Shown piece by piece: positions 19,901-28,903 of a stretch of 64,000 bases of DNA. Every line of letters starts with the position of its first letter. Within the stretch, counting starts at the first letter, position 1. Position numbers and translations under genes: made by a program. The notes beneath the pieces were generated by a model. The model ran no database searches. It was given only the letters and a program-made list of their open reading frames with translations, and had not been told where the DNA came from. This stretch comes from Spongiimicrobium salis (lineage in GTDB: Bacteria > Bacteroidota > Bacteroidia > Flavobacteriales > Flavobacteriaceae): positions 326,610 through 390,609 of the forward strand of contig NZ_JBHEQA010000004.1 in NCBI RefSeq assembly GCF_043678055.1. Reading direction: 5' to 3'.

Positions 19901-20636
19901 ACAACCTATTCCATAACACCATTCCTTCAAAAGGCACCATTTGGGCATTCTGCTCTACGGGAGTCCAATATTGTGTGGCATTGTTATAAGCACCCAGGGC
20001 AAAGGGGTCCAAGAGACTTACCAATTCTTTGGAATCAATGTCTTGAACCAAGGTTTGTGTCACCAAATAGACAATAAAGAGTATTGCCCCACCGGCATAC
20101 GCCAGCATAATTTTTTTAGTTAAGCTGACCAATGCAAAAAAGATACATCCGGCAAAAAACAAATTGGACCAATAAAAAATAAGCGTGGGTTGAATGTAGT
20201 GCAATAGGTTTAAAGTGGCAAAGCGATCCGCGTCCTCAAAACCAGCATAGGGACCTAGGGCAAAACCAATGATAAGTCCTAATTGTGTTCCTAAGCTGAC
20301 CAATATCAACGTAATCATAGAACCCCAAAACCGTCCTAAAATGTACCCTTTTTCGCTTATGGGGTAGGAAAAATAGTAGTTCTGTGTACCGTGTTCAATA
20401 TCCCTATAGACCGGCACTCCCATAATTGCACTGGATAATAATATTCCAAAAAGGCTAAAGATCAAGAGCATCTGCCCTATGGTTCCTGGAGCATTTAAAA
20501 ACACTTTTTCGGAGGCCGGTGTATTTCCGCCTAAGGCAAGAATAAAGGTCAAAACAAAAAGAATGCCGAAATAGGCCCAGGTCGCTGGCCTTTTCAATCG
20601 ATATTTTAATTCGAAAAGAAAGATTTCTTTGAACAT
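16992..20636 (-). CDS. ABC-2 permease fused to M1-family aminopeptidase
   Basis: 1214 residues. The first half carries about twelve membrane helices in two ABC-2-type blocks (from MFKEIFLFELKYRLKRPATW; a second block near residue 310). The second half is a gluzincin peptidase with HEVAHQWWGHQ near residue 946 and the downstream Glu in ETMAEYSSLM. It gives the family known as ABC transporter permease/M1 aminopeptidase. The peptidase part is predicted to face the periplasm. It lies directly downstream of the ATPase at 20668-21555 (31-base gap), which must supply the energy. Exported substrate unknown; processing a peptide during export is plausible. Confidence 0.88.
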   Translation of the reverse strand: MFKEIFLFELKYRLKRPATWAYFGILFVLTFILALGGNTPASEKVFLNAPGTIGQMLLIFSLFGILLSSAIMGVPVYRDIEHGTQNYYFSYPISEKGYILGRFWGSMITLILVSLGTQLGLIIGFALGPYAGFEDADRFATLNLLHYIQPTLIFYWSNLFFAGCIFFALVSLTKKIMLAYAGGAILFIVYLVTQTLVQDIDSKELVSLLDPFALGAYNNATQYWTPVEQNAQMVPFEGMVLWNRLLWVGLGVAIFLFTLFRFDFQRFLSKKLKGRKKDEVDTVLSPSAALNPIPAVSKVFSGNLHWRQLFRLGWMEFKNILADNFFKAILIAAVLFLFFDGWFGSPIYGTPSLPMTYYMLEVKSFTYVILVFILIVFMTGEVLHRERSVKYDQIFGSLPLPNWVIYGSKFLGLVLVCFVLVNMILFSGMLNQIFKGYFNFELDKYFIDLYLIEFPKYIMYVMLAFFVHSLVTKKFMGHVFTITIWLVLFGLSSFADIDYNLFLYSYTPGYTVSDMNGFGHFGTSLFWFRLYWLAFGGILTLIGLIFWKRGTDSGRKSRWKTANGNLTKPVLATAGICALLWIGSGLYNYYNVSVWGEYSTLDEGLESRANYEKKLKKYEFIDQPKVVDVKVYADLVPEERSATIKGMFTLVNKTNAPIDSLHLDWGGQSNYRNEVEVFEIDGVRPELGMEYEDYGYKIYALPKPMAPNDTLSMQITLKGFYKGFPNEGTGSNIVHNGTFLNNGFFPSFGYNSGVELNGDKSRREHDLPEKKYQLPDQKDAWGLNNLLFNDDGDYITFEGTVSTAPDQIAIMPGYLQKEWEENGRKYYTYKMEGELDYFYNISSARYDVHREEWKGKNGDKVNIEIFHHPGHKYNIDRFVHGVQKSLDYFTENYGPYQYRQMRIIEFPRYSTFAQSFPNTVPYAESFGWVGDFSDPNDLDYVFTVTSHEVAHQWWGHQITPSATRGSNQISETMAEYSSLMVMKKEYGVDAMQRFLKEEVDRYLSGRANESKFEKTLLDNDTQAYVWYRKGGAIMYALQDLIGEDNLNSAFRKYIDEAAFRPKAPYTTSTEWYSYIEEVTPDSLQYYIEDSFEKITLYTNKVTKANYKKLADDTYEVTLEVESNKNYYGGNGETLGEGKTPNLLDIGIFAADEENEKGLEVKKPLVLEKKWVAPGKSSYTFITKEMPIKAGIDPYNKMIDRIPDDNMVDVEESEE

Positions 20637-20667
20637 AATTGTCTGGTTTTAAAGAAGGCGGTTTAAA

Positions 20668-21555
20668 TTAAATGATAGCCGTAGCCATACGGGTCGTAAT
20701 CTCTGCGAAATAGACATCCTCCAAAATGGCCGGACTTGCCTCGAAAGATGCATCGGGCTGTTGTTCATGATACACATGAATAACCGTTTTACCTGCCTTT
20801 AAATGTGAAGAAATCACCTGTAATTCTGACTTATAGTCTTCCAATTCTTTTCGTTCAATGGACTTTTTCCAGATTTTCCCATTAACCCTTTGGGTCAATT
20901 CTTGCGGATTTCCCTGCGCCACCACTTCTCCTAAACAAATAATGGCCATATCGTTACAGAGATTGGAAATATCCTCCACGATATGGGTAGATAAAATCAC
21001 AATGGTATTCTCTCCAATCTCACTTAAAAGATTATGAAATCGCACGCGCTCCGCCGGATCTAAGCCTGCTGTAGGTTCGTCTACAATAATAAGTTCTGGT
21101 TCTCCAATGAGCGCTTGGGCGATTCCAAAGCGTTGCTTCATTCCCCCAGAATAGGTTCCCAAGTTTTTATTGCGGACATGCCACAAATTGGTTTTGGTCA
21201 ATAAAGCTTCTACCAAATCCTTGCGTTCCCCTTTACTGGAAATTCCTTTCAATGAGGCAATGTGATCGAGCATTTTATAGGAACTTACTTTGGGGTACAC
21301 TCCAAATTCTTGAGGCAAATACCCTAAAATCTGCCGTACTTGATCTTTGTCCCGGAGTACATCGATATCGCCCATTTGAACAGTTCCTGAATCTGCCTCC
21401 TGCAAGGTAGCCAAAGTTCGCATTAGGGAAGATTTTCCCGCCCCATTGGGGCCTAGTAGCCCAAACATTCCCTTTGGAATCGTTAAACTTACATCTTTCA
21501 ATGCCTGTACGCCATTGGAATAGGTTTTGCTTAGGTTTTTGATCTCTAATGCCAT
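20668..21555 (-). CDS. ABC transporter ATP-binding protein, partner of the permease/M1 fusion
   Basis: 295 residues. Walker A is GPNGAGKSS, the signature is YSGGMKQRFGIAQAL, Walker B is LIIVDEPTAGLDP and the switch His is in STHIVEDI. It is of the ABC-2/CcmA-like exporter type, with a C-terminal extension of about 70 residues after the core. It is transcribed just before the permease/M1 aminopeptidase gene, with which it forms a two-gene exporter. Its start is separated from the penicillin acylase gene by about 75 bases; both are on the minus strand, so the acylase gene may lead the same transcript. Confidence 0.9.
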   Translation of the reverse strand: MALEIKNLSKTYSNGVQALKDVSLTIPKGMFGLLGPNGAGKSSLMRTLATLQEADSGTVQMGDIDVLRDKDQVRQILGYLPQEFGVYPKVSSYKMLDHIASLKGISSKGERKDLVEALLTKTNLWHVRNKNLGTYSGGMKQRFGIAQALIGEPELIIVDEPTAGLDPAERVRFHNLLSEIGENTIVILSTHIVEDISNLCNDMAIICLGEVVAQGNPQELTQRVNGKIWKKSIERKELEDYKSELQVISSHLKAGKTVIHVYHEQQPDASFEASPAILEDVYFAEITTRMATAII

Positions 21556-21630
21556 TACATTTGGTTTTTGATTATGATTCTTAGACTAATTTGGTCTTCT
21601 ATTGTTACACTATCTTGTTATAAATTTAAT

Positions 21631-23805
21631 TTACTCCCCGGGATGATAGGTTTTTTGTGCTCTTTTTTCCACATCTTCCCTGTAGAAAGGGACCTCTTTA
21701 AATTGGATATCTGCATAAGGCTGTGCTTGGTCATCAAAATGTGGGGAATTGGGGTCTCCACTCTGTCCTCCGGCCAGCATACTTTTGGCTTGGACTTTAT
21801 CTCCAAACTCAACCACGGCAACAAAGCTATTTCCTCGAGTGCCATACATTTTTTTGGTGTTATTGGTATACCGCTCCCCGTAGGCGGCCAAAGCTCCCCA
21901 ACGACCCGAAGCCAAACCTACTGCAATACTGGGCGCATTATCGTCAAATGCTTGGCGGATATCCCCATTCAATCTTTGATAGCGATTGACCTCTCCCCAA
22001 GGCATTTCCCAAGTCCCAAAATCTGCTTTTAATTTTAGGAGGACTGCGGTAAAGATATTTCGTTTCTCTTCATCGGGAGAATCAGAACCCCAGTATTCCA
22101 CCAACTGCATAGGGGTATAGCCTTCAATTCTTTGCCCCGATCGGTAGTATTCCGTACCATAATAATGGGCCAAAGTCATGGCAATAGATGTTTTGGATGT
22201 TCTGTAATCCCACGCTTTAAGTACTTCCAATGGTCTTTTGAACTCAGCTCCAAGAGTTGTGGGCGTATTTTCGTAGGCCTTCAATAATCCGGGAATCAAC
22301 TTTTCAAAGGCTGGCAAATACGGATCATGAGCCAAGGCAATAAGATTATCCAGTGTATAGCCACTCCTGCCTGTTAAAAGTTCAATGGCATGGACGCCCC
22401 TATAATTTTCACGATCAATAGACATATAATTAGGGTAATCCGCTTTCTTGGGACTAAATTCCAGAGCGGCCGTAAAAGGTGTTGAATTGCAATTTTGCAG
22501 CCATCCATTTTCAGGATTTAAAAGGGTGATGGACTCGTCCACCGTATGTAAGCCCTTCCAATCTGTTGCCGGATCACTCCCATCTACAGGTTTGGTATAA
22601 TCAAATTTGGTATCCCGCACCGGAATAAAGTTTCCATGCCAGTACCCTATATTCCCTTCTGCATCTGCATAAACGGTATTGTTGGAAGAATTTGTTCGAA
22701 TATCCATCATTTCACGAAAACCCTGATACCCCGCTTGTTTGGTTCTCGTATACGATTGTTCTAAAGCCTTAACAGGTTCCCACATCATAGCGGAAGCTGT
22801 CCATTGTCCATCGGCCAAATGTGTAATAGGACCATGATGGGTACGATGCATGGGAAAAGTCTTCTCTTTCATGGCATCCCCATCTTTATACTTCAGTGTG
22901 ACTTCCGATGTTTCCACAGCACGGAGTTCTTCTCCATATTGGTAGAACAATTTTCCATCCATCTCCACAATGCTTTCCTTAAATTCATCAATTACATCGG
23001 TATAGGTCGATGTGTGCATCCAGCCTGTTTTTTCGTTGAAGCCTTGATAAATGAAAAACTGCCCCCATGTAACAGCACCATACGCATTAAGGCCTTCTTC
23101 ACTCACGGCATGCACCTCTCCTCTAAAATAAAATGAGGTATGCGGATTAATCAGGAGCATGGCATTTCCCGATTCGGTCAATTTCCCAGAAATGGCAATT
23201 CCATTGGATCCTTGTGGCTCCATAGCCTCTTCTTTCTTTTTCATTGTTGCCTCCTCCATTTTGGGCACTTCCATACCACTTTCATAAAAAGCTTTTATTT
23301 TCCGGGTTCGGATACGCTCAATATCCCCACCTATAGAACCTTCGCTAAAGTACATGGGCATCCACGGTTCAAAATGCGTCAATAATCTCGGTTTTACTTC
23401 CGGGTGGGTCTTCAAATAGTAATTAATGCCATCGGCAAAGGCAACGCATAATTCCTTTAGCCAATCCGGACTTTTCTCATAATTTTGGATGGCTTCTTCT
23501 TCCGTCATAAACAATTTTGCCCGAAGATCACTATACAAGGCTTCCTCTCCTTCAACCTCGGCCAACCTTCCCGTAGCCCATATGTAATTTTGTTCCACGC
23601 GATTAAAGTCGTCTTCACATTGCGCATATAAGAGTCCAAATACAGCATCGGCATCTGTTTTTCCATAAATATGGGGGACTCCAAAATCATCTCGGATGAT
23701 CGTAGTGTTCTCGGCATGTGTTTTCCAGCGATTCTCTTCAGAATCTGACTTTTCGGTGGCACAAGAAGCCAATCCCAATAGTAAAAACAGGGGTAAGAAT
23801 TTCAT
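21631..23805 (-). CDS. Penicillin-acylase-family (Ntn-hydrolase) lipoprotein
   Basis: 724 residues with a lipoprotein signal ending GLASC. The family cuts itself into alpha and beta chains, the beta chain starting at a catalytic Ser or Cys; here GSNGIAISG places that Ser at residue 200, with HTSFYFRGEVHAV downstream in the beta chain. Start of the mature alpha chain (IIRDDFGVPHIYGKTD) is typical. Reaction: hydrolysis of an N-acyl amide, for example acyl-homoserine lactones, beta-lactam side chains or acylated peptides (PvdQ is a relative). It lies upstream of the ABC/M1 exporter genes. It is about 15 kb from the first NRPS gene and need not act on its product. Confidence 0.88.
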   Translation of the reverse strand: MKFLPLFLLLGLASCATEKSDSEENRWKTHAENTTIIRDDFGVPHIYGKTDADAVFGLLYAQCEDDFNRVEQNYIWATGRLAEVEGEEALYSDLRAKLFMTEEEAIQNYEKSPDWLKELCVAFADGINYYLKTHPEVKPRLLTHFEPWMPMYFSEGSIGGDIERIRTRKIKAFYESGMEVPKMEEATMKKKEEAMEPQGSNGIAISGKLTESGNAMLLINPHTSFYFRGEVHAVSEEGLNAYGAVTWGQFFIYQGFNEKTGWMHTSTYTDVIDEFKESIVEMDGKLFYQYGEELRAVETSEVTLKYKDGDAMKEKTFPMHRTHHGPITHLADGQWTASAMMWEPVKALEQSYTRTKQAGYQGFREMMDIRTNSSNNTVYADAEGNIGYWHGNFIPVRDTKFDYTKPVDGSDPATDWKGLHTVDESITLLNPENGWLQNCNSTPFTAALEFSPKKADYPNYMSIDRENYRGVHAIELLTGRSGYTLDNLIALAHDPYLPAFEKLIPGLLKAYENTPTTLGAEFKRPLEVLKAWDYRTSKTSIAMTLAHYYGTEYYRSGQRIEGYTPMQLVEYWGSDSPDEEKRNIFTAVLLKLKADFGTWEMPWGEVNRYQRLNGDIRQAFDDNAPSIAVGLASGRWGALAAYGERYTNNTKKMYGTRGNSFVAVVEFGDKVQAKSMLAGGQSGDPNSPHFDDQAQPYADIQFKEVPFYREDVEKRAQKTYHPGE

Positions 23806-23966
23806 AAGGTTAAATTTAATTAAGTATCCATAACGATTTCATTCTGTGAATGTAGTAATCCAGTTACTGAAATGCTAATTTTGAAATAAAAAGCTGAAAA
23901 TTTTAAGATATTCGCATTGGTAGAAATGAAAATCAAAATCTTTTCTTCATCCACTCGCGAAACCAA

Positions 23967-23974
23967 TATCTTTG
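23967..23974 (+). promoter_or_regulatory. Candidate -7 box for the MsbA-like ABC gene
   Basis: TATCTTTG is a perfect TAnnTTTG box, about 40 bases before the ATG at 24016, in the 210-base divergent gap shared with the penicillin acylase gene. A -33 TTG at the right spacing is not obvious. Confidence 0.5.
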
Positions 23975-24015
23975 TTGTTTTACGATTTGTTTACAACTCC
24001 TATTAAATTTCTGTT

Positions 24016-25752
24016 ATGGCCGAGAAGAGAGTCAGTATATATTCCGCCTTTAAAACTATTATTTGGCCGAGACGCAACCTTGTATTTATTGGCCTTCTCC
24101 TAATTGTTATTGGAAAAGCGGCTAGTTTTGTTACACCCTTTGCTTCAAAATACCTTATTGATGATGTCATCGCCAACAAGAATGTAGACATGCTCAAAGT
24201 ACTGGTAGTAGCCGTAATCGTAGCTATTTTAATCCAAGCAATAACTTCTTTTTTATTAACTCGAATTTTAAGTGTTCAAGCACAGTTTTTGATTTCGGAA
24301 CTCCGTTCGCAAGTCCAAAAAAAGGTGTTGTCCCTTCCCATTCGTTTTTTTGACAATACAAAATCGGGTGCTCTAGTTTCTAGGATAATGAGTGACGTGG
24401 AAGGGGTACGCAATTTAATCGGTACCGGCCTGGTGCAATTGGTAGGAGGAACCATAACCGCCCTAGTTTCTTTAGTTATTCTCCTGACCATTAGCCCTAC
24501 GATGACCCTATTTACTTTTGTGCCATTGGCCATCTTTGGCATTATTGCCCTCAAAGCCTTCAAAATCATACGACCTATTTTCAGAAATCGAGGAAAAATC
24601 AATGCCGAAGTCAAAGGTAGGCTAACCGAAACTTTAGGAGGTATCCGAGTAATCAAAGGATTTAATGCAGAAACCCAGGAATATAAAATTTTTGAAAAAG
24701 GAGTCGATGAACTCTTCCAGAATGTAAAAAAGAGTTTAACCACTACCGCTTTTATGACCAGCTCTGCAACTTTTCTCATTGGAGTGGCTACAACCGGAGT
24801 TATGGGATATGGAGGTTATAAGATTATACAGGGGGAATTGACCATAGGAGATTTTTTATTGTTCACGGTACTTCTAGCACAAATGATCGCCCCAATTGTC
24901 CAAATGAGCAATATTGGGAGTCAGTTTACCGAAGCGTTGGCAGGCTTGGACCGTACGGAAGAACTCATGAACATGGTGCCCGAAGCTGAAGAGGCTGATC
25001 GTACCTTGGCCTTGGAAGATATTCATGGCGATATTAGCTTTAAGGAAGTTTCCTTTGCTTATGAAGAGGACAAAGAGGTACTGCACCATATTAGTTTTGA
25101 GGCAAATTCAGGAGATGTTATTGCCCTTGTGGGCAGTTCGGGCTCTGGAAAATCTACCATTGCCGGCTTGGCCGCTACTTTTTTAAATCCGCGTTCCGGT
25201 ACCATTACCATAGATGGCAAAGATTTGTCCAAAGTACAATTGGGAAGTTACCGGCAACATTTGGGCGTCGTATTACAAGACGAGTTTCTCTTTGAAGGAA
25301 GTATTCGGGAAAACATATTGTTCCCAAGACCCAATGCCAGTGAAGAAGAACTACAAAATGCGATCAAAGCTGCTTATGTAGACGAATTTACGGATCGTTT
25401 TGAAGAAGGTTTGGATACCTTAATCGGGGAACGGGGGATAAAATTATCAGGTGGGCAACGCCAGCGCATTGCCATTGCCCGAGCCATTCTTGCCAATCCT
25501 AAAATTCTGATTTTGGACGAAGCTACTTCAAATCTGGATACGGAAAGTGAAGCCTTAATTCAAAAAAGTTTGGCCGAACTGACCAAGGGAAGGACCACCT
25601 TTGTGATTGCCCACCGCTTAAGCACCATTAGAAAGGCCAATCAGATTTTGGTCATCGAAAATGGGAGCATTGCAGAACAAGGCACGCATGACACCCTTAT
25701 TGCCAAGGAAGGTCGATACTACAATCTATTTACGTACCAAGCAAGAATTTAA
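24016..25752 (+). CDS. MsbA-like ABC exporter (fused membrane and ATPase domains)
   Basis: 578 residues: six membrane helices in residues 1-315 followed by an ATPase domain. Walker A is GSSGSGKST, the signature LSGGQRQRIAIARAI, Walker B ILILDEATSNLD and the switch His is in IAHRLST. Half-transporters of this layout dimerise in the inner membrane and export lipids, lipid A or drugs. Start is the ATG at 24016. It stands alone, divergent from the penicillin acylase gene and followed by the BlaI operator region. Nothing links it to the NRPS locus. Confidence 0.9.
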   Translation: MAEKRVSIYSAFKTIIWPRRNLVFIGLLLIVIGKAASFVTPFASKYLIDDVIANKNVDMLKVLVVAVIVAILIQAITSFLLTRILSVQAQFLISELRSQVQKKVLSLPIRFFDNTKSGALVSRIMSDVEGVRNLIGTGLVQLVGGTITALVSLVILLTISPTMTLFTFVPLAIFGIIALKAFKIIRPIFRNRGKINAEVKGRLTETLGGIRVIKGFNAETQEYKIFEKGVDELFQNVKKSLTTTAFMTSSATFLIGVATTGVMGYGGYKIIQGELTIGDFLLFTVLLAQMIAPIVQMSNIGSQFTEALAGLDRTEELMNMVPEAEEADRTLALEDIHGDISFKEVSFAYEEDKEVLHHISFEANSGDVIALVGSSGSGKSTIAGLAATFLNPRSGTITIDGKDLSKVQLGSYRQHLGVVLQDEFLFEGSIRENILFPRPNASEEELQNAIKAAYVDEFTDRFEEGLDTLIGERGIKLSGGQRQRIAIARAILANPKILILDEATSNLDTESEALIQKSLAELTKGRTTFVIAHRLSTIRKANQILVIENGSIAEQGTHDTLIAKEGRYYNLFTYQARI

Positions 25753-25796
25753 ATCACGTACAAGACCTATACTTGGGCTTTACCTCATCTCTTAAA

Positions 25797-25830
25797 ACTA
25801 TATTTATAGTAATATAACTATTTTTATAGT
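25797..25830. promoter_or_regulatory. Tandem BlaI-type operator palindromes
   Basis: Two 14-base near-perfect palindromes, ACTATATTTATAGT at 25797-25810 and ACTATTTTTATAGT at 25817-25830, lie 20 bases apart just before the -7-like box TATCTTCG (25850-25857) and the BlaI gene. The placement and symmetry fit binding by a BlaI/MecI dimer that represses its own operon. Confidence 0.65.
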
Positions 25831-25861
25831 CATAGATCAAAAATTTGATTATCTTCGCCTT

Positions 25862-26245
25862 ATGAAAGACTTGACAAAAGCAGAAGAGCAGGTGATGAAA
25901 TACCTTTGGAATTTAGAGCATGCCTTTCTTAAAGACATTGTGGAACAATTTCCGGAACCCAGACCTGCATATACCACTATCTCTACCGTCATCCGAGTGT
26001 TAGTGAAGAAAAAATTTGTGCATTTCAGAACTCATGGAAAAGTACATGAATACTACCCTTTAATTTCTAAAGACAGCTATTTCAAGGGACATTTCAAAGC
26101 TGTAGTGCGCGATTTTTTTAGCGGTTCTATGAGTAAGTTTGCCCTTTTCTTTACCAAAGACGAAGACCTCAGTCTTACCGAGTTGGAACAAATGAAATTA
26201 ATGATCGATGAAAAAATAGATCGCTTAAAAGAGGAAAATGACTGA
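25862..26245 (+). CDS. BlaI/MecI-family winged-helix repressor
   Basis: 127 residues, the usual family size. The N-terminal winged helix (LTKAEEQVMKYLWNLEHAF ... TTISTVIRVLVKKKFV) is followed by a helical dimerisation tail. It is expected to bind the two ACTATA/TATAGT palindromes just upstream and to be removed by proteolysis when the partner sensor is active. Its stop overlaps the start of the BlaR1-like gene, the standard blaI-blaR coupling. No beta-lactamase gene follows; the neighbour is a membrane acyltransferase, so the signal may concern cell-wall status. Confidence 0.9.
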   Translation: MKDLTKAEEQVMKYLWNLEHAFLKDIVEQFPEPRPAYTTISTVIRVLVKKKFVHFRTHGKVHEYYPLISKDSYFKGHFKAVVRDFFSGSMSKFALFFTKDEDLSLTELEQMKLMIDEKIDRLKEEND

Positions 26246-27602
26246 TCTTCTCACCTATTTTTTTCATAGCAGTATGGTATTCTCCATACTTTACCTTTTT
26301 TTCCGTCTTTTTTTACAGCAACTCACCTTTCATCATACCAATCGGTGGGTACTACTTGCTATAATACCTTTGGCTTTAGGCCTTCCATTAATACAAGCGT
26401 TTTTTCCGCTGGTCACCCTTTCATACCCCGATCCGGAAATTCCGATATTTACGGAACAATTCTTTAGCGGTACTTCAACACTAAAGGCCGTTCCATTATC
26501 GGAAGATGCCGTTTTTAAGCATAACTATCCTCTATACATCTTTGGAATATATGTTCTTGGGGTGCTGTGGCATAGCATACGTTTTATACAAAGCTTGCTT
26601 CATGTACGATCTTTACGTCAAAATTCGGAAATGGTTTCTACGGATGGGGTTCATTTTCTTTTGGCCGATGTCCCCACTATTTTTTCTTGTTTCCATTGGA
26701 TTTTTATTCCTAAAAAAAACCAAGGGGTTTATAACTCAAACATCATTGAACATGAAAAAGTTCATGTTCGCCTAAAGCATTCCAGGGACTTAATTTTAAG
26801 TGAACTATACGCCATTGTATTTTGGTACAATCCGCTAGTCTATTTATTTAAAAAGTCATTGAAAGCTATCCATGAATTTCAGGCAGACCATGCTGTAGTG
26901 CAACAGACCCAGGATAAGATTGCCTACTTAACCTTATTGAAAACCCATATTTCCAATATACACACCAGTACCTTATATAGTAATTTTCATCAACCCATTA
27001 TTAAAAAACGAATAGACATGATTACAAAAAAGAATTCCCCATCAACAAATGTATTACGCTATAGCATCCTGCTTCCGCTCATTATTTTCTTTGTAATGGC
27101 TTTCCGTACGGCCGAACCTGAAAAAATTGTACTTCCTGCTGCTATAGAAAATTCATCTTTTGATACTGTGCCCCATGAAGTCGCCTCCCTTGATGCCTTG
27201 CCCAATTTTATATTTCCTATAGAAAATAGCACTCCAGAAAATATTACTTCCCCCTTTGGTCAGCGAAAGAAAGACCCCATACGGAAGAAACCCATTTTTC
27301 ATCGAGGTATCGATGTTCGTGCCAAAAGTGGTACACCTATCATTGCCGTTGCCGATGGTGTTGTAACCTATGCCGCACTAAAAGGGGATTGGGGCAACCT
27401 CATCCATATACGACACAGTGACGGGTATGAAACAGCCTATGCCCACTTAAAGGGCTTCGCAGTGAAAGCGAACGAAAAAGTAAAAAAAGGAGCAATCATT
27501 GGTTATGTGGGCAATACAGGAGCATCATTAGGACCACATTTACATTTTGAAATCAAAAAAGACCAGAAACCTGTAGATCCCATGTCCTTTTTTGACCAAT
27601 AG
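26238..27602 (+). CDS. BlaR1-type M56 metalloprotease fused to an M23 (LytM) peptidase domain
   Basis: 454 residues, overlapping the BlaI gene by 8 bases. N-terminal helices surround an M56 peptidase with HEKVH (in EHEKVHVRLKHSRD) and the distal Glu in HEFQADHAV. Another helix (RYSILLPLIIFFVMAF, about residue 275) leads to an extracytoplasmic domain whose last 110 residues are M23/LytM-like: HRGIDVRAKSGTP with the first metal His and Asp, then AYAHL and HLHFEI. In classical BlaR1 this position holds a penicillin-binding sensor; here a peptidoglycan-peptidase-type domain replaces it, suggesting that cell-wall fragments or cross-bridges are sensed or cut. Confidence 0.88.
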   Translation: MTDLLTYFFHSSMVFSILYLFFRLFLQQLTFHHTNRWVLLAIIPLALGLPLIQAFFPLVTLSYPDPEIPIFTEQFFSGTSTLKAVPLSEDAVFKHNYPLYIFGIYVLGVLWHSIRFIQSLLHVRSLRQNSEMVSTDGVHFLLADVPTIFSCFHWIFIPKKNQGVYNSNIIEHEKVHVRLKHSRDLILSELYAIVFWYNPLVYLFKKSLKAIHEFQADHAVVQQTQDKIAYLTLLKTHISNIHTSTLYSNFHQPIIKKRIDMITKKNSPSTNVLRYSILLPLIIFFVMAFRTAEPEKIVLPAAIENSSFDTVPHEVASLDALPNFIFPIENSTPENITSPFGQRKKDPIRKKPIFHRGIDVRAKSGTPIIAVADGVVTYAALKGDWGNLIHIRHSDGYETAYAHLKGFAVKANEKVKKGAIIGYVGNTGASLGPHLHFEIKKDQKPVDPMSFFDQ

Positions 27603-27625
27603 ATTTACCCCATCAACCTTTTGCG

Positions 27626-28753
27626 ATGCGAGACACAAGCGCTTCTAGAAATATAGGTGTCGATGTTTTAAGAGGAATGGCCATTCTTATGGTCATCCTT
27701 TTACATTTAAACCTAAAGGTTCCCTTTAAAGAGACCTATTTGGGAGCACTACTTCCCAAAAAATGGTATTCTTTATTTTTTTGGAGTGGTTTTTATGGTG
27801 TAGCCATGTTCTTTGTAATTTCGGGCTATCTCATTACAAATTCTGCCATACAAAAATGGGGAAATTTACCCAAGATGTCCATAAAACACTTCTATTTGAT
27901 GCGCTTTGCCCGCATCATCCCTTTATTGACTGGCTTACTCCTAGTGTTGAGCATTCTCCATCTCTCAGGGGTGCCAGGATTCATTTTAAATCCCGAAAAA
28001 ACTTCATTGATCAGAGCTCTTTTCGCAGCATTGACCTTTCATTTTAATTGGTTGGAAATTCAGGTGGGGTACCTTCCTGCCAATTGGGACATTTTGTGGT
28101 CTCTATCCATTGAAGAAGTGTTCTACCTCTTCTTTCCAGTGCTCTGTATTTTCTGTAGAAAAGAATGGCATTTTGTGGTGCTGGTCAGCATATTTTTTAT
28201 CGTATCGCCCTGGGCAAGAACACAGCTGTTCCCGGGAAATGAGTTGGGCGATAGAAATCACTTGGCCTACATCGATGCCATAGCCATAGGCTGTATGACA
28301 GCTTTGCTTGCCCATAGGGTAAAGATTCCCAAGAAAATTGGGGTTGGCCTGCTTACAGTAGGCTGGATTTTTATCACCTTCATCCTATTTTTTAGAAGAA
28401 CAACCTATCAATGGGGACTCACTAAAAATGGACTCTACATCACTGTTCTGGCTATTGGGGTAGGTCTCGTCCTCTTATGGATGCATTCTCGTCACCAATC
28501 CAAAAAACAAGTCCATTATCCCATTTTTAGATGGTTGGAGCACTTGGGAAAACATAGTTATGAGATTTATCTCACTCACATGTTTGTTATTATTTCTCTA
28601 GTAGCCCTATTTAAAAGCTGGGATTTATCGCAGTTTTGGATTACACCATTGTATCTTTTAACCATTGTCTTTTCATTACTCTTGGGCAAAGCTATTGCCC
28701 GTTATTTTACAAATCCGATCAATAGATGGTTACGAAAAAAATGGATTCCTTAA
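27626..28753 (+). CDS. Acyltransferase family 3 (OafA-like) membrane protein
   Basis: 375 residues with about ten membrane helices. The family signature appears near the N-terminus: GVDVLRGMAILMVILLHL with the essential His, then FFVISGYLIT and the arginine in MRFARIIP. Such enzymes O-acetylate cell-surface sugars or peptidoglycan from the inner membrane. It starts 23 bases after the BlaR1-M23 gene on the same strand, so it may be part of that operon, which would make wall or surface acylation a response to the wall signal. The exact acceptor is unknown. Confidence 0.88.
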   Translation: MRDTSASRNIGVDVLRGMAILMVILLHLNLKVPFKETYLGALLPKKWYSLFFWSGFYGVAMFFVISGYLITNSAIQKWGNLPKMSIKHFYLMRFARIIPLLTGLLLVLSILHLSGVPGFILNPEKTSLIRALFAALTFHFNWLEIQVGYLPANWDILWSLSIEEVFYLFFPVLCIFCRKEWHFVVLVSIFFIVSPWARTQLFPGNELGDRNHLAYIDAIAIGCMTALLAHRVKIPKKIGVGLLTVGWIFITFILFFRRTTYQWGLTKNGLYITVLAIGVGLVLLWMHSRHQSKKQVHYPIFRWLEHLGKHSYEIYLTHMFVIISLVALFKSWDLSQFWITPLYLLTIVFSLLLGKAIARYFTNPINRWLRKKWIP

Positions 28754-28903
28754 ATACGCAATCGTTATAGTTGTACTACTCCATTATTTTAATAGGAAAA
28801 CCTACTTTTTAATTTGGCAATCCTAGAAATATATTCCTAATTTGCGGGAAGGCCGCTCCCTTTTCAGGAGGCAATTCAATTTTTCAAATTAAAAGTAGTA
28901 CCC

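Noticed and set aside
21631..23805. Penicillin acylase as part of the NRPS pathway (PvdQ-like deacylation)
   Set aside because: It is separated from the locus by unrelated genes and pairs with the ABC/M1 exporter; the peptidase-ABC fusion is the better maturation candidate.
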